NCBI GenBank assembly: GCA_003614735.1
Contig: KZ992571.1
Location: 1 to 29,813, forward strand
From: Thamnocephalis sphaerospora
Taxonomy: Eukaryota; Zoopagomycota; Zoopagomycetes; Zoopagales; Sigmoideomycetaceae
Direction of reading: 5' to 3'
DNA: 29,813 bases
Shown here: in pieces, positions 10,250-20,640 of the stretch
Position numbering within the stretch: position 1 is the stretch's first letter
How the letters are laid out: each line of letters begins with the position of its first letter
Notes under the pieces: generated by a model
Told to the model about the DNA's origin: nothing
Databases searched by the model: none
Seen by the model: only the letters and a program-made list of their open reading frames with translations
Program-made: the position numbers and the translations under genes

Positions 10250-12735
10250 CTACAGCCGCCACCACCACCATGCCACCCGGGCAGCAGCGATGCCTAGAAT
10301 GATAAGATGGGTATTGTTCAGCTTGTCGTTTGTTTGCTTGAGCTGGTTCCTGAGTGTAGCGATTTCCTTTTGCATCTGCACGGCGTTCCACTTGCTTTCT
10401 ACAATATCTGCTTCATGGCGACGTACAATGTTTGTCTGTCTGCGAATCTCCACCCCCTGTTCGTTGGCCTCCTTGCGATACTGGTGACTCCTGGCCTCCT
10501 GATCCTTGATCCTATTCTCATGCTGCAGAATCCTGGTTTCCTGATCATTCGCTCTCCTTCGGTGCTGGTTAGTCTCGTTCACCTGAGAGTCGACGGTCTG
10601 TTTCGTTTTAGTGAGCGTTTGCTGCACTTGACGAATGCTCCGCTGAACATTCCGCTCATGATCATCCGTCGCATGTTTCACTCGAGATTGCATGACGACA
10701 TCAGCAATATCCCATTCCAGTTGATTGCACTCGTCGGAAAAATCCCATTCGGCATCCTCCAGCATGCAGGCTGCAATAACACGCGCGTCAGTACTCTGCA
10801 TTCTTTTGCTTGGCGCCATCTATATTGTACCTTTGGCTTCCTCCAAAAACCTTTGAATGGCGCCTCGACGCTTTGCAGCTATCACCTCGCGCATGGTGCT
10901 CGAGGATGCGCGGTTTCCATCCAGGTATGCCTGCAATTGCCCTTCAAACCGCTGCAGCACATAGCCGCGGACGCAGCGTAGCTGGCTGCAAAACAGGACG
11001 CTTGCCATATTATAGCATTTCGTTCTCAGCCTATGACACTCAGAATAATGGTCTGCGTGCTGGTGCTGGCAAGATATGCGCTCAAAATACTCTGATGCAT
11101 GCAATCAACAAGTAGCCAACAGCCGCCACATTGAATGCCTACTACATACCCATGGCTCCATTGTAGTAGAGTGCTAGCTTTGTCGCAAACTGGCCACATG
11201 TTTCAAAGGTAATGGATGCTTGGAATGGTGCCAGATCCTCCAGAAACTTGTCGTATGCACTATTGATGGCCATCTCGTGGAACCATTTAACGTGTGTCTC
11301 ATTTTGATCGCAGGGCAGTACTGCTTCTCCACTAGCAATGTTGTTCTAGCCGGTGGCGTAGTAAGCACCAGATCACACAAAGCAATGACGTGAGCTGTTT
11401 GTGCAATCTCAGTCGACGAATAGTGTGCTTACCCAAACTGTCGTCAGATGAGCCTCCAGATCGCTGGCTGAAACCAGTTTCCAATACATTGGGCTAAGGG
11501 TATATGCCTCGTCCTGTTTGGTAGAAAATCTATGCGCATGCATGAGCCACGCTGACAGATGGTGGCACTGGCGTGTACTAGAGCTTCACAGACTTACCGT
11601 GCGCGAAGTTTGGCGACAGCATTGTCAAATTCCACGGGGAGAAATTTTTTGTTTGAAAATCTAACAAAAGAGTAGTCGAAAAAGTCGGCAATACGGCTGT
11701 TTGCCATCTTGCCGGGCTAGTTTAGGCCAACGCCGAAAGCATAAGCGCGACTGTATCGATGCGCGTCATCTTCATACGCGTACCTTTTGCAGGCTGTTCC
11801 AAAGCCTTTTCATATCCGCCCGCAGCGTATCAATTACATTTGTCGATTTCCTGTCGCTGAAGCAATCGCGAATAGCAAACACCAGCCAAGTCTTGTGTCT
11901 ACGTTTGCAAAGTCAGCTGTGAGTCCATACAGCCGCCCAAGATACCTGCTGCCCATTGACATACCGGCGACCAAACAGCTTCAGGTGCGTTGTAAACACG
12001 GTTTTGAGCAGACGCATCGTGCTGTTATTTGCGGTATTGACCATGTTCTCCCATATGTTAATGATTAACACGCTGGCCGTTGCAGCTGCAAAGGCCACCT
12101 TGTTTTGCTCAGATGTCTGTTCAGATGCGTTGTATCGTCGTTAACACCAGCTGTTGCACCATGACCCGGTGGCGGACGTGTGCATACCAGGTTACTTTCA
12201 TGAGCGCGACTGTCCAGTCCCTCCACGTCCATGACAAGCATATTCATATGTGCTGCTTTGCTCATCCAAATGCCTGCAAGATGTTAGTTTACGATAAACT
12301 ACCGCCAGCGCTGATAGAAGAGCACACCTTTGGTGGTTTGCAGCTGATTGCTCTCATCAGGCACCGCAAAATGCGTCCCAAACACCTCGTTGAGCAGCGT
12401 ACCTAGGGCGGACAAGCGTCAGACGTTAGCGACAACAGAAGCGTGCCTACACCGGCTGGACTTGCTTTTTCCCGAGTTTTGCGGGCCAAGTATAGCCACC
12501 ATGTTGTATTTGGTGCCCCAGCTCGCCAAGCCCCAGTCTGCGCTGTGGCGCTTGAATGCATACCTCCTAATGACGTATTTGTAGTCGCCATAGTCATTAG
12601 TACCGCACGCTTTGCATCAGCGCTGCGCACCAGTGCTTACAAAATTTGCTGGTCATTGCCGCCGACGAGCTGCACACCAGAGGCTGGCGCGTTTATGCGG
12701 TCTCTTGGCGTTGGCGTTTGGACATGCGTGGTCAT
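10250..12735 (-). CDS. RHD3/Sey1-type (GB1/RHD3) GTPase with C-terminal coiled coil, 605 aa
   Basis: Eleven exons: 12735-12641, 12566-12466, 12402-12328, 12273-12188, 12116-11965, 11898-11784, 11716-11598, 11529-11433, 11345-11150, 11091-10831, 10770-10250. These total 1818 nt in one frame. The family comprises dynamin-like GTPases that fuse ER membranes (Sey1, RHD3, atlastin). Motifs: QLVGGNDQQ then WGLASWG, P-loop GPQNSGKS (59-66), QTTKGIW (switch Thr 88/89), DVEG (106-109), NIWEN, LLKTVF and the RD motif FAIRD (180-181). All nucleotide-binding residues appear intact. At 605 aa it is shorter than typical Sey1 (about 800 aa). Instead of a transmembrane hairpin followed by a tail, it ends in a charged coiled coil (about 460-585) and one short hydrophobic terminus (LIILGIAAARVAWWWW), so it may be tail-anchored. 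It is convergent with the coiled-coil gene, 268 bp apart. Confidence 0.85.
12403..12465 (-). other. GC-AG intron interrupting the Walker A motif
   Basis: Intron 2 of the GTPase gene. The donor reads A|GCAAGT and the acceptor CCTAG, with CTAAC and CTGAC as possible branch sites. Removing these 63 nt joins AAA A to GT ACG, giving GPQNSGK-STLLN exactly as the family requires. The nearest GT donor (12453) would leave extra residues after GKS and break the P-loop context. The intron is a multiple of three but contains an in-frame TGA. Confidence 0.85.
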
Positions 12736-13442
12736 ACTTGCTAATTGTTGCCAAAGAGCGATAAAAGCAGAGGGCGTGGCGATAATTGTACTAGCGGAAG
12801 AGCGTCAACATACAGCGCGCTGAGGCAGTTGCAGACAGAAGAGTGAAAGGTAAACAGCCATTGTTCGTGCCAATTGAGGCCAAAGATGTTTCCGTGCCAC
12901 GTGTTACATTGTAACCGCCTCAGCACGAGTTAGCTGTCGGCAGCAGAGTATACCTTTTCAAATATCAGGATGCGTCGATTTACAGGCGAATTGATGCGAA
13001 CCTGCAGCTAAAGCGCTGAAGATTGAGTAGACAGGTGCAAAATACGCTGTCCAAGGCAGCGCAGCAGGTCACATCCGATTCAAGGGTGCGTGAAACAAGC
13101 GCTGAGCGGCGCAGGAGTATAGCGCGCCAAGCATCAAAGAGCATATCACGCAAGCCATGAAAGGCGTCGATTGATCTGGGCACGTTGGTTGGTGGAAACC
13201 AGGCTGGGCTGACCGCTGAAACAGCACGGCCACCCGCCTAAGAGAAATAAGTTATAGACGCGGGAGAGAGCAAAAAAACAAAAGGCGTATTCACATCACC
13301 TCATTGAACAAACCAACATTTTTGAAACGAATAATATGGACAAAGGCAACAACCAATGTCGATGAATCACGTCGAGTGCCGAATGCATACGCCTATGACA
13401 CTACTAGAGTGCACGTCAAGCGGCTTTGCGCCTACACCGTGA
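12736..13442. other. intergenic region between the GTPase and kinase genes
   Basis: This 707-bp stretch should hold the GTPase promoter and the kinase 3' end; I see no AATAAA or TATA box. On the minus strand, 13237-12980 is open after an exceptionally good acceptor (pyrimidine-rich, TTAG at 13238). It reads as a helical-looking peptide (SIDAFHGLRDMLFDAWRAIL). It could be a stray exon or chance; I could not attach it to either gene. Confidence 0.35.
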
Positions 13443-16400
13443 CTAGACTAGTCTGCTGAGCGGGCTTGGCTGTGGTGTCTTGGGCCGCAGGATTCGCCGG
13501 CGTTTGGATGATTCATCCATATCTGTGGCCGAACAGCATAATTTTTTTGGATACAGTAGTTTTTCAGAGCTGCTTGGCGATAACTCGCCATAGATTATGG
13601 TATCCAAGCTTAAACTGCGCATAAGCTCGACGGTATCAAAATAGCCGTGCTCAAAAGTGTCTGCTTCGTTACGGTCGATGGCCTCAAGCGCTTTCTGGAT
13701 TGCTCTGGCCTTACTTGCAATATCGCAAGCGTGCGGTCGCCTCTCTGGGTCCAGGTCTAGCATACTCATGACCAAATGATGGATGACTTCGCATTTGATG
13801 CCCTGTTTCTATGCACGCCAAATAGGTTAGTGCACATCACCTGCTGCGCTCTACCTGCTTGCTCACCTGCATAATGTCACGCAACGTTGCGCCAAGCGAG
13901 TAGATGTCCGATGCCGGCGTTGAGGTAAGCTCGTTGCTTTCCGGCGCGCAGTAGCCGTCGGTTCCTTTGGTCGGGTATATTGGTGCGCTTAGCTGCGCGT
14001 CATCCACAATAGGATGTGCCGAGCCAAAATCGCAAACAACGACGCGTATCGGCTTTGCGTCACCCATGTTCCTTGTCACAATCAGATTGTTTGGATTAAT
14101 GTCGCCGTGCACTATGCTAATGCCGTGGAGTCTTTTCAATGTCTAGCGGCACGCTGCGTCAGAAACGCACAAAGACACGAGGTTACACTTAGCTCGTACC
14201 GTGGCCACCTCCTGTGTGAATTTAGCCAGCTGTATTGGCGTACTGATTGGCTGCTCTGCTACTTGCTCCGCTCTCGTTACGAGCACTGGGCAACTGCCGC
14301 ATTTCCCCGTCCAGACAATCTTCGTGATGCGTCCGTCCAGCCGACCATTTCTCCGCAAATCTCGCCGCTTCTTGCGTAGCTTCTCAGTGCGCAAAATTAG
14401 ATTGTTCATCCATATCTCATGGCGACCGAAATGAATCTTGTCAAACACTTTGATGAAAAGCTGCTGCCCAGTCGCGTCATGAGCACATGCCATCCATGAT
14501 GACGACTTGAACGACAATAGATGAGCGCACATTAGTTTGTGTCGACATTTTACCTGTTCATGCACGCGTTCGAGTGCTTACCCGCTTCTTCGAAAGCAGG
14601 CTTCCAAATCGCGCGGGTTTAAAACTGTTGCGCGCTATAATGTTGGCCTCTTCCAGAAATACTTGCACACGACTTGCCTTGCCGCTGTCATAGCCGTCAC
14701 AAATGCCAGCATTGCCACTGTAAAAACCAACTGCGCCATTACCGCGCCACATTCCTGTAGGCGGCCTAAAGGTCTTTGGCGTTACTAGCATCCTATTAAG
14801 CCTTCTGCGCTTAATCTTGCGATCTTCCATTCTGAATATGGTGTGGTCGCACCTCAGCCTCTCGTGTACAAGGTCGACTTGGTTGCAAAACCCAGCCAAT
14901 GCCTCAATGTACTTGGCGTCGTCGATTATGCCATCGTCCGTTGGCGACAGCTTTACAGTCCTGTAATTGTAGATGTTGAATCCCCTGCGCTTTACGTCTG
15001 GTAGACCCAACTGCATTAATAAATGGTAGTGTCAGGCCATCGATGTAGCAAAAGACGTACCCGGATGGGCTGGCACACCCAAATAGAATTCGATCTCAAG
15101 ACCGTGCGTAAATGTGCCCACACAAAACGGCACGTATTGCGCATCGGTAATTTCTGCCGCCGGCGTATGGCCGTAGAGAACGGCCTCCTGTCTGCTGATT
15201 GCGTCCACCATTTGGAAGAAAAGCTTGGCTCTATAGACAGCCACTGGATTAGTACCTATGCTATGTACTGGCACGCGTTCGGTTAAAGGACATACCTGTG
15301 ATTATTGTTGCAAGTAAAGCTATCCCTAATTTCGCCCTGCATAAAGCATACTTCGCGCTCAAGAATCTTCTGCGAATGTCTCCTCCTCTCGTAGTCGTCT
15401 CCATTCAAAAGCGCATCTAGTGCGATAGAAATGCGAAAATCTGGCTCAGCGCGAAGTCCACACGGAGCACTCAATGGCTCGTCTTCCGGCACATGAGCGG
15501 CGCCGGGCATTATTTGCAGCCCGCTATCATCGAGTGGAGTATTAGCGTACTGCCTAGCATGGCTTATATCGTGCGCCGCTCAACAAACCTTGCAGAAAAG
15601 AGACGTGCATAAGGATTATTGATGACTTGCAGCATAGCCTCTCTCAGCGACACATAGATTAGCTCATACACTTTGCGCCCTGGCACCACTTGGCGAAGAG
15701 ATCCATGGCCTAGGAGCAGCTCCATGTGGGATTGCACTACATGCAGCTCTTGCTCACTAGCATGGAAAGGCAGTATTTCGTCGTTCATCTCATCGTCGCT
15801 GTTGTTACTCTCTTTGCCACTCAACCCGGCATCGTCTCCCATGACATAGAAGCCACCATCAAAAAGCTCAGAACGGCAGTACTAATCACCGCGTCATGCG
15901 TTAGTACTAGTGACTGCAAATACGTTACTGCCACGCATACCTGGTCAATATTTTTGCAGACCCGCGGCTGATTTAGCATATCTATCAGATCATTTACGTA
16001 TTCGAGTCCACCTTCTAGGCCTTTCACAGGAATGGGACGCTGATATATGTTGTTGGGAGCAAGGTCAGCCTCTATGGGAGTACTCCAAACATGGCTGTGT
16101 TCAATGTCAGCAGTAGTGGTTCGTGTGAGCACCACTTACGCCAAGGCGCTTACTCCCTAGTTATAATGGTGCCGTATTCTGCATCGCAAAGCGTCCATAT
16201 AGTCAGCGGCATGATCAGCGCGCGCAAGCATAGCAAATAGCGCAATGCTTACCGTCATCGGCCATATTATCGCCAGGCTGTGACTTGCAGTGTCGATCGT
16301 AGATGGCAGTAAAAGGTGAATTGGGGTTGCCCCATGTGTTGCAGAGATATTCCTCAATGGCCGCCTTTTGTTCGTCATATTTCCACCGCTTAGCACATCG

Positions 16401-16655
16401 AGTCTCGCGCGCCTTTGCGTGGCTATCTTGGATTGCTGGCAGGCGATATGCAAAGTAAGCACTCATTAGCTTGTTGACAAGCAGCGGCCAAATGGTGTCG
16501 ATTCTATCTGAAAGCAAAATAATCGCTTGGTATATCTTTTCGAGCCTTTTTGCTGTAACACTTTTCGATGCTAAAAAACTATACAAATGACCTTGCATAT
16601 TCAAGGCACACCAGTGCTTCATACAGCATTCGCCTAGCTGCATTACGATCGTCAT
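13443..16655 (-). CDS. FunK1-like fungal protein kinase with N-terminal nuclease-fold-like module (878 aa)
   Basis: Ten exons: 16655-16253, 16178-16154 (25 nt), 16094-15941, 15881-15589, 15523-15296, 15230-15061, 14997-14582, 14505-14200, 14142-13867, 13808-13443. These total 2637 nt in one frame; several introns have TACTAAC/TACTAAT branch sites. The kinase domain is C-terminal: ATP-binding Lys in LFIKVFD (582), catalytic loop HGDINPNN (677-684, Asp 679, Asn 684), DFG (703-705), APE (731-733) and SDIYSLG. All key residues are present. The preceding region follows the order seen in FunK1 proteins: EPDF (318-321), GEIRD (355-359), a KLFFQMVDAISRQ helix, then FCVGTFTHGLEIEFYLG and a FNIYNYR strand. 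It resembles a PD-(D/E)XK-type fold with Arg in the Lys position. The tail is short and basic (KRRRILRPK), possibly nuclear. The biological role of FunK1 kinases is poorly known. Confidence 0.76.
16154..16178 (-). other. 25-nt microexon (exon 2 of the kinase gene)
   Basis: Flanked by a CAG acceptor and a GTAAGC donor. It restores the frame between the first and third exons and encodes EYGTIITR plus split codons. A stop lies immediately after the donor in the same frame, so the exon cannot be longer. Introns on either side are 74 and 59 nt. Confidence 0.65.
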
Positions 16656-18125
16656 GGATGGCTGATGAGAGATGGGAGAAAGTGACAGGATAGTGCGTAT
16701 ACACTGTGAAAGGTTATGCGTATAGTGTACGGTGTAGGCGATAGACGAGGCGTGCTAGAGCAGTATGCTCCACGGAGTGAGTAGAACGCGCACGCTGAAC
16801 AAAGTACGGCGCATACACTGTGTGTAGCTAACGATGTGCAGTGGGGCTTTTGCGCTTTAGGCGAAGAAGGAAAAAGACAATGGCTGTGTGGTCAACGGGG
16901 CTGCGAGAACACGATGCACAATGGACGGGTATGGTATGGTATGGCGAAGCTTATATAATGCGCAGCCAATGACGCATGATGACTGTAGAAAAATTTTACG
17001 GGTGCCGACAGCAGCTCCAGTATAGATGAATTCACCTCTTTATCCAGCTCACATCAAGCAGCGGTGGCCTAGAGCAGCAGCGGTATACAGCAGCGTACGG
17101 CTGTGAGATTTACGCGTACCTCAACTTGAGCTGAGAGAGCGACCATAGAGGCATATATGCGGCGGCGTGTACGAATCGCCTTTGGGAGTGCCACACAATG
17201 ATATTTAGATTGCCCACGATTCACTGCGCGTGAAGCAGTCAGTAGTATGGCTGATACGGATCGCCACTTGTATAGTAGATTCGCTTTATATGCGGAAAAC
17301 CGTGCATAGCAGATATCATGCATACAGGAAACGCCCAAGCTTAGTCACAAACATGGTGAATGGCCACGTATGTAAGCAATAGCGACAAATGCGGCTCAGA
17401 GTACGGCGCACAAAAACATTTGGAATGACTACTGCGAGGCAGTGAATTACGCTTCCAAGCCGTGGACTGCGCGACGCGGCTACCACCAGACGCAAGCTCA
17501 GTCTACATGCACAAGGTACTGAAATCCTATGTGTCGAGAGGCAGGTGCAGGGGGCTGGTGTAAAGTCCTGCGACGGTCTGTCGGAAGAATGCGGAGCAGA
17601 ACCGCGTATGAATTACCCGACATCTCCCTACCCCGTGTATCAGGATCGGCACATGCCATGCCAGCTGCCGTGCACCTGTACGTGCAAAGCCTCGTGTACG
17701 AGATCGCCCACCTACGCCCTACTATTTAAGCATGCGTAGTTACGCACCTCACTGGAATAAACCATTGAATCTCCCTTATCCTTCTAGTCGCAGGCTCCTT
17801 GCCATGGGAGTTCTGCTCTTTGCAGGCCTATTTAGGCGTAAGAACAAGCAGGTCCTTTCAGCTGGCTTCTGTCTCTGCTCACGTAAGGGTGCGCCAATAC
17901 GAATGTGGCGCGGGTTGGCAGACTTTGAACAACGGCTGATTTCGCATAATACTCCAATGTATGTCACGACAGTATGAAGTTTGAAGAACATTGCGCTTAT
18001 GTGCTGCACAACTTGGCGGTTTGGCTTACGCGAGCAGCATACTTTATGACGCGTATAAACCACCAGAATCACAATACAAATCAAGGGAGAACAAGCATTA
18101 GAATAGCCGATAATACTGTGCTGGG
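16656..18125. other. 1.5-kb intergenic region
   Basis: This lies between the kinase promoter and the antiporter 3' end. No frame longer than about 100 codons shows a motif. The one item of note is a short plus-strand frame ending at 17739 with clustered cysteines (CQLPCTCTCKASC), followed 17 nt later by AATAAA (17756-17761). Confidence 0.45.
16950..16957 (-). promoter_or_regulatory. candidate TATA box of the kinase gene
   Basis: The minus strand reads TATATAAG about 295 nt upstream of the kinase ATG. About 10 nt further upstream is an inverted CCAAT pentamer (16966-16970), and a TATGG pentamer repeated three times lies on the downstream side (16930-16944). Confidence 0.35.
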
Positions 18126-18131
18126 TTTATT
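18126..18131 (-). terminator. poly(A) signal AATAAA of the antiporter gene
   Basis: AATAAA on the minus strand, about 90 nt beyond the stop codon of the antiporter gene. Confidence 0.5.
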
Positions 18132-18221
18132 AGTCAAACGTTAAAAGCTCTGTCATGTAGGACTGGACGACGTGGTAGCAGCTGGGCGACGATATCATAG
18201 CGTCGCCCTCGCTGGGCAGTA

Positions 18222-20640
18222 CTATTTTCGCTTGCAGGCGTCTACGCTAGCAGCGACCAGCAGGCGCACGCGCTGCACAAAAGAAGCGTCTATCTCGCCC
18301 TCCGCCAACTCCACCGTGGAGCCAAACACGTGCACAAAGGCAAATATAAACAGGGTACCAACGAGGATTCCTACCGAGGACGAATACAGCCCGTAGCCGA
18401 CTGGCAGATAGCCGGCAGCCACTGACGCAAAGGCAACCAGCAGCGCGTACGGCAGTTGGGTGGTGATATGCGCTGCAAGTGGACATTTGGAGGCAAGCGC
18501 ACTCATCACGCTAGTGTCGCTGATGGGAGAGCATTGGTCGCCAAAGGTGGCACCGGCTAGGATGCTGGACACCGCTTCAACAAGCATGGCTTCACTATTG
18601 GGCCGAAGCGCAGCGGCCAGCGGAATGGCCAGCGGAAACAGAATGGCCATGGTGCCCCAGGACGTACCTGTCACAAACGAGATGACACAGGAGGTCAGAA
18701 AGATCAATGTAGAGAGCAGACGTGGGTCCAAAGAGCCGTGCAGCACGCTGACAATAAAGTGGGCTGTGCGCAGCTCGCTGAGCGCAAGCCCAATAGACCA
18801 AGCGAGGATCAGAATAAGCACCGGCTCAAAGACCTCCTTGACGCCAACCACCCAGTACGACAGCGAGTCTTTTACGGCTAGAATGCGCTGCGCCTTGTAC
18901 ATAGTGATGCTGACAATGGAGGTGAACAGCGAGGCGTAGATGAGCGCGCCGTACGAATCGCCGTTGCTGACCACTGTGTTCACATCCAGGCTGACATCTT
19001 GTCCAGCTTGCTGCATCTTGAGTGCGGCGTGATAGCCAGTGGCAAAAATGCCGACCACGATGAGAAGAACATTGAGAGTTATGGGAATGACGGCATTGAA
19101 CCAGCGACGCGGCTTGCCATCCACCGGGCGAATGACATCTTCAGTCGGCGCCTCTGACGCTTCAGTGGGTACATTCAGTGGAGCCTTTTCCGAGTGCATG
19201 GACGCACCATTCTCCCCACTTTCGGTATCCTCTGTGCGAATTTCACACATCTGCGCACAGTCGCGGGTAGATTGAGAGCGCCGACGAAAGATGCCCATGA
19301 CGCGCTGACGCAGTGTCATCTTGTGCATTTTGACAACATTGCTATCCGAATCAATGATACCACGGCTGATTGGCTTGCTCTTCTTCTTGCTGCTCGCCTC
19401 AGGCGTAACTTTGCCCTCGCGGAAGGCTCGGCGTTCGGCATGCAACATGGGGCCAAAGTCGCGCTTGAGCAGATTGAGTACAACAAGCAAAATGATCATA
19501 AAGATAGGGTAGAAACGGCTGACGATGGTGCTGAGAAACAGCATGAATGGGTCTGCAGTGCTGCCCAGCTTGCGCAGTTCGTCGGCAATCAGGCCCACCT
19601 CGTAGCCGATCCACGAGGAAACCGGCGCAAGGGACGCCGGCGGCGACGATGTAGCATGAACAAAAAATGCGAGTTTTTCGCGTGAAATATGCAGCGTGTC
19701 TGTTACTTGCACCATATTGGTGCCGACAATCAGGCAGCTGGCGAAGCCTGCATCGGTAGTCGTGGCATGCACAGCAGCAACGGTTAGCGCAGCATCGTAA
19801 AAGTGCAATTGCAGCTTACGCACCATCAAAAAAGATGAGCATGCCCATGGCAAAGGTAACCCATAGTCCGCGCCACCGCGTAGTCGCCCATTTGGTGACA
19901 AGCACGGCGAGGCCCTCTGCGCCGCCGCTGCGCTGTACCAGGGCGATAAGACCGGCTAGAAACCAGGTGAAAAGTAACACCTTGTCGTGATCCGGATCGC
20001 TGAGCGCCAATACCATGTAGTGATCGACGGCACGCAGAAAGCCAACGAATGGGTTGTAAAAGTTGACTAGCGTGGCCGACAGAAATACGCCACAAAACAG
20101 CGCCATCAGCACTTGCTTGGTAATGAGGGTAATAACAATTAGCACTGCGATTGGTATTAGCGTGACCCAGCCGTGTATGCTGTGTATAGTGGCATCGGAG
20201 GAGGAATGACGGTTTGCGGCTGCTGCTGAATGGCTGTCACTGCCCAGATGAACGCTCAGGCTAAAGGCACCCGAGCCTGGCAGCACAAAAGGTGGCAAGT
20301 TGACCTCGCTGGCCAACTCATCCGCTTGCGTACTGCTATTAAAAAGACCATGTGCCAGTACAACGCTGCCGTCGTTGTGGTCAACTACACGATAGGGTAT
20401 TTTGGTGCCGTTGTATGCTTTGTTTGCCGGCCAGGTCAGCGCCATTTTAAGCACCACTTCACCGCCCACGAGTACCACTGCCGGCGCAGTCACTTTAGCC
20501 TTGTGCGGCAAACCGGTGCTGGCACCTATATCTGTCTCCCAAGGCGAGGCGGCGACCGTATCGGTGGTCGCTGACACCTGCACGCCTAGAACGATACAGG
20601 TGGTGGCGAGTAGTATCACCGATTTGATGAACCAGTGCAT
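18222..20640 (-). CDS. NhaC-family Na+/H+ antiporter (780 aa)
   Basis: Two exons, 20640-19824 and 19747-18222, with a 76-nt intron (19748-19823, GTGCGT...CAG). Splicing joins GAT G to GC TTC, giving GMLIFFDG-FASCLIVGTNM, which matches the NhaC signature (IFFDDYANCLIVG) apart from G-F for D-Y. Other family motifs are TDTLHISREKLAF, a Pro-rich SSPPASLAPVSSWIG and, near the end, FVTGTSWGTMAILFPLAIP and GDQCSPISDTS. The family exchanges Na+ for H+ across a membrane. A signal peptide (about 1-25) is followed by a lumenal or extracellular domain of about 130 residues with possible N-glycosylation (NGT, NSS), then roughly a dozen helices. A charged loop of about 120 residues (368-488) rich in Lys, Ser and Glu interrupts the transporter core, probably cytosolic. 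Bacteria-type NhaC proteins are uncommon in Dikarya. Confidence 0.9.

Noticed and set aside
15541-15588. 35-nt introns in the kinase gene (donors at 15588 and 15295 with the first possible acceptor)
   Set aside because: Both are in phase, but acceptors about 30 nt further on give 65-nt introns that match the rest and use good branch sites (GCTAATAC, TACTAAT).
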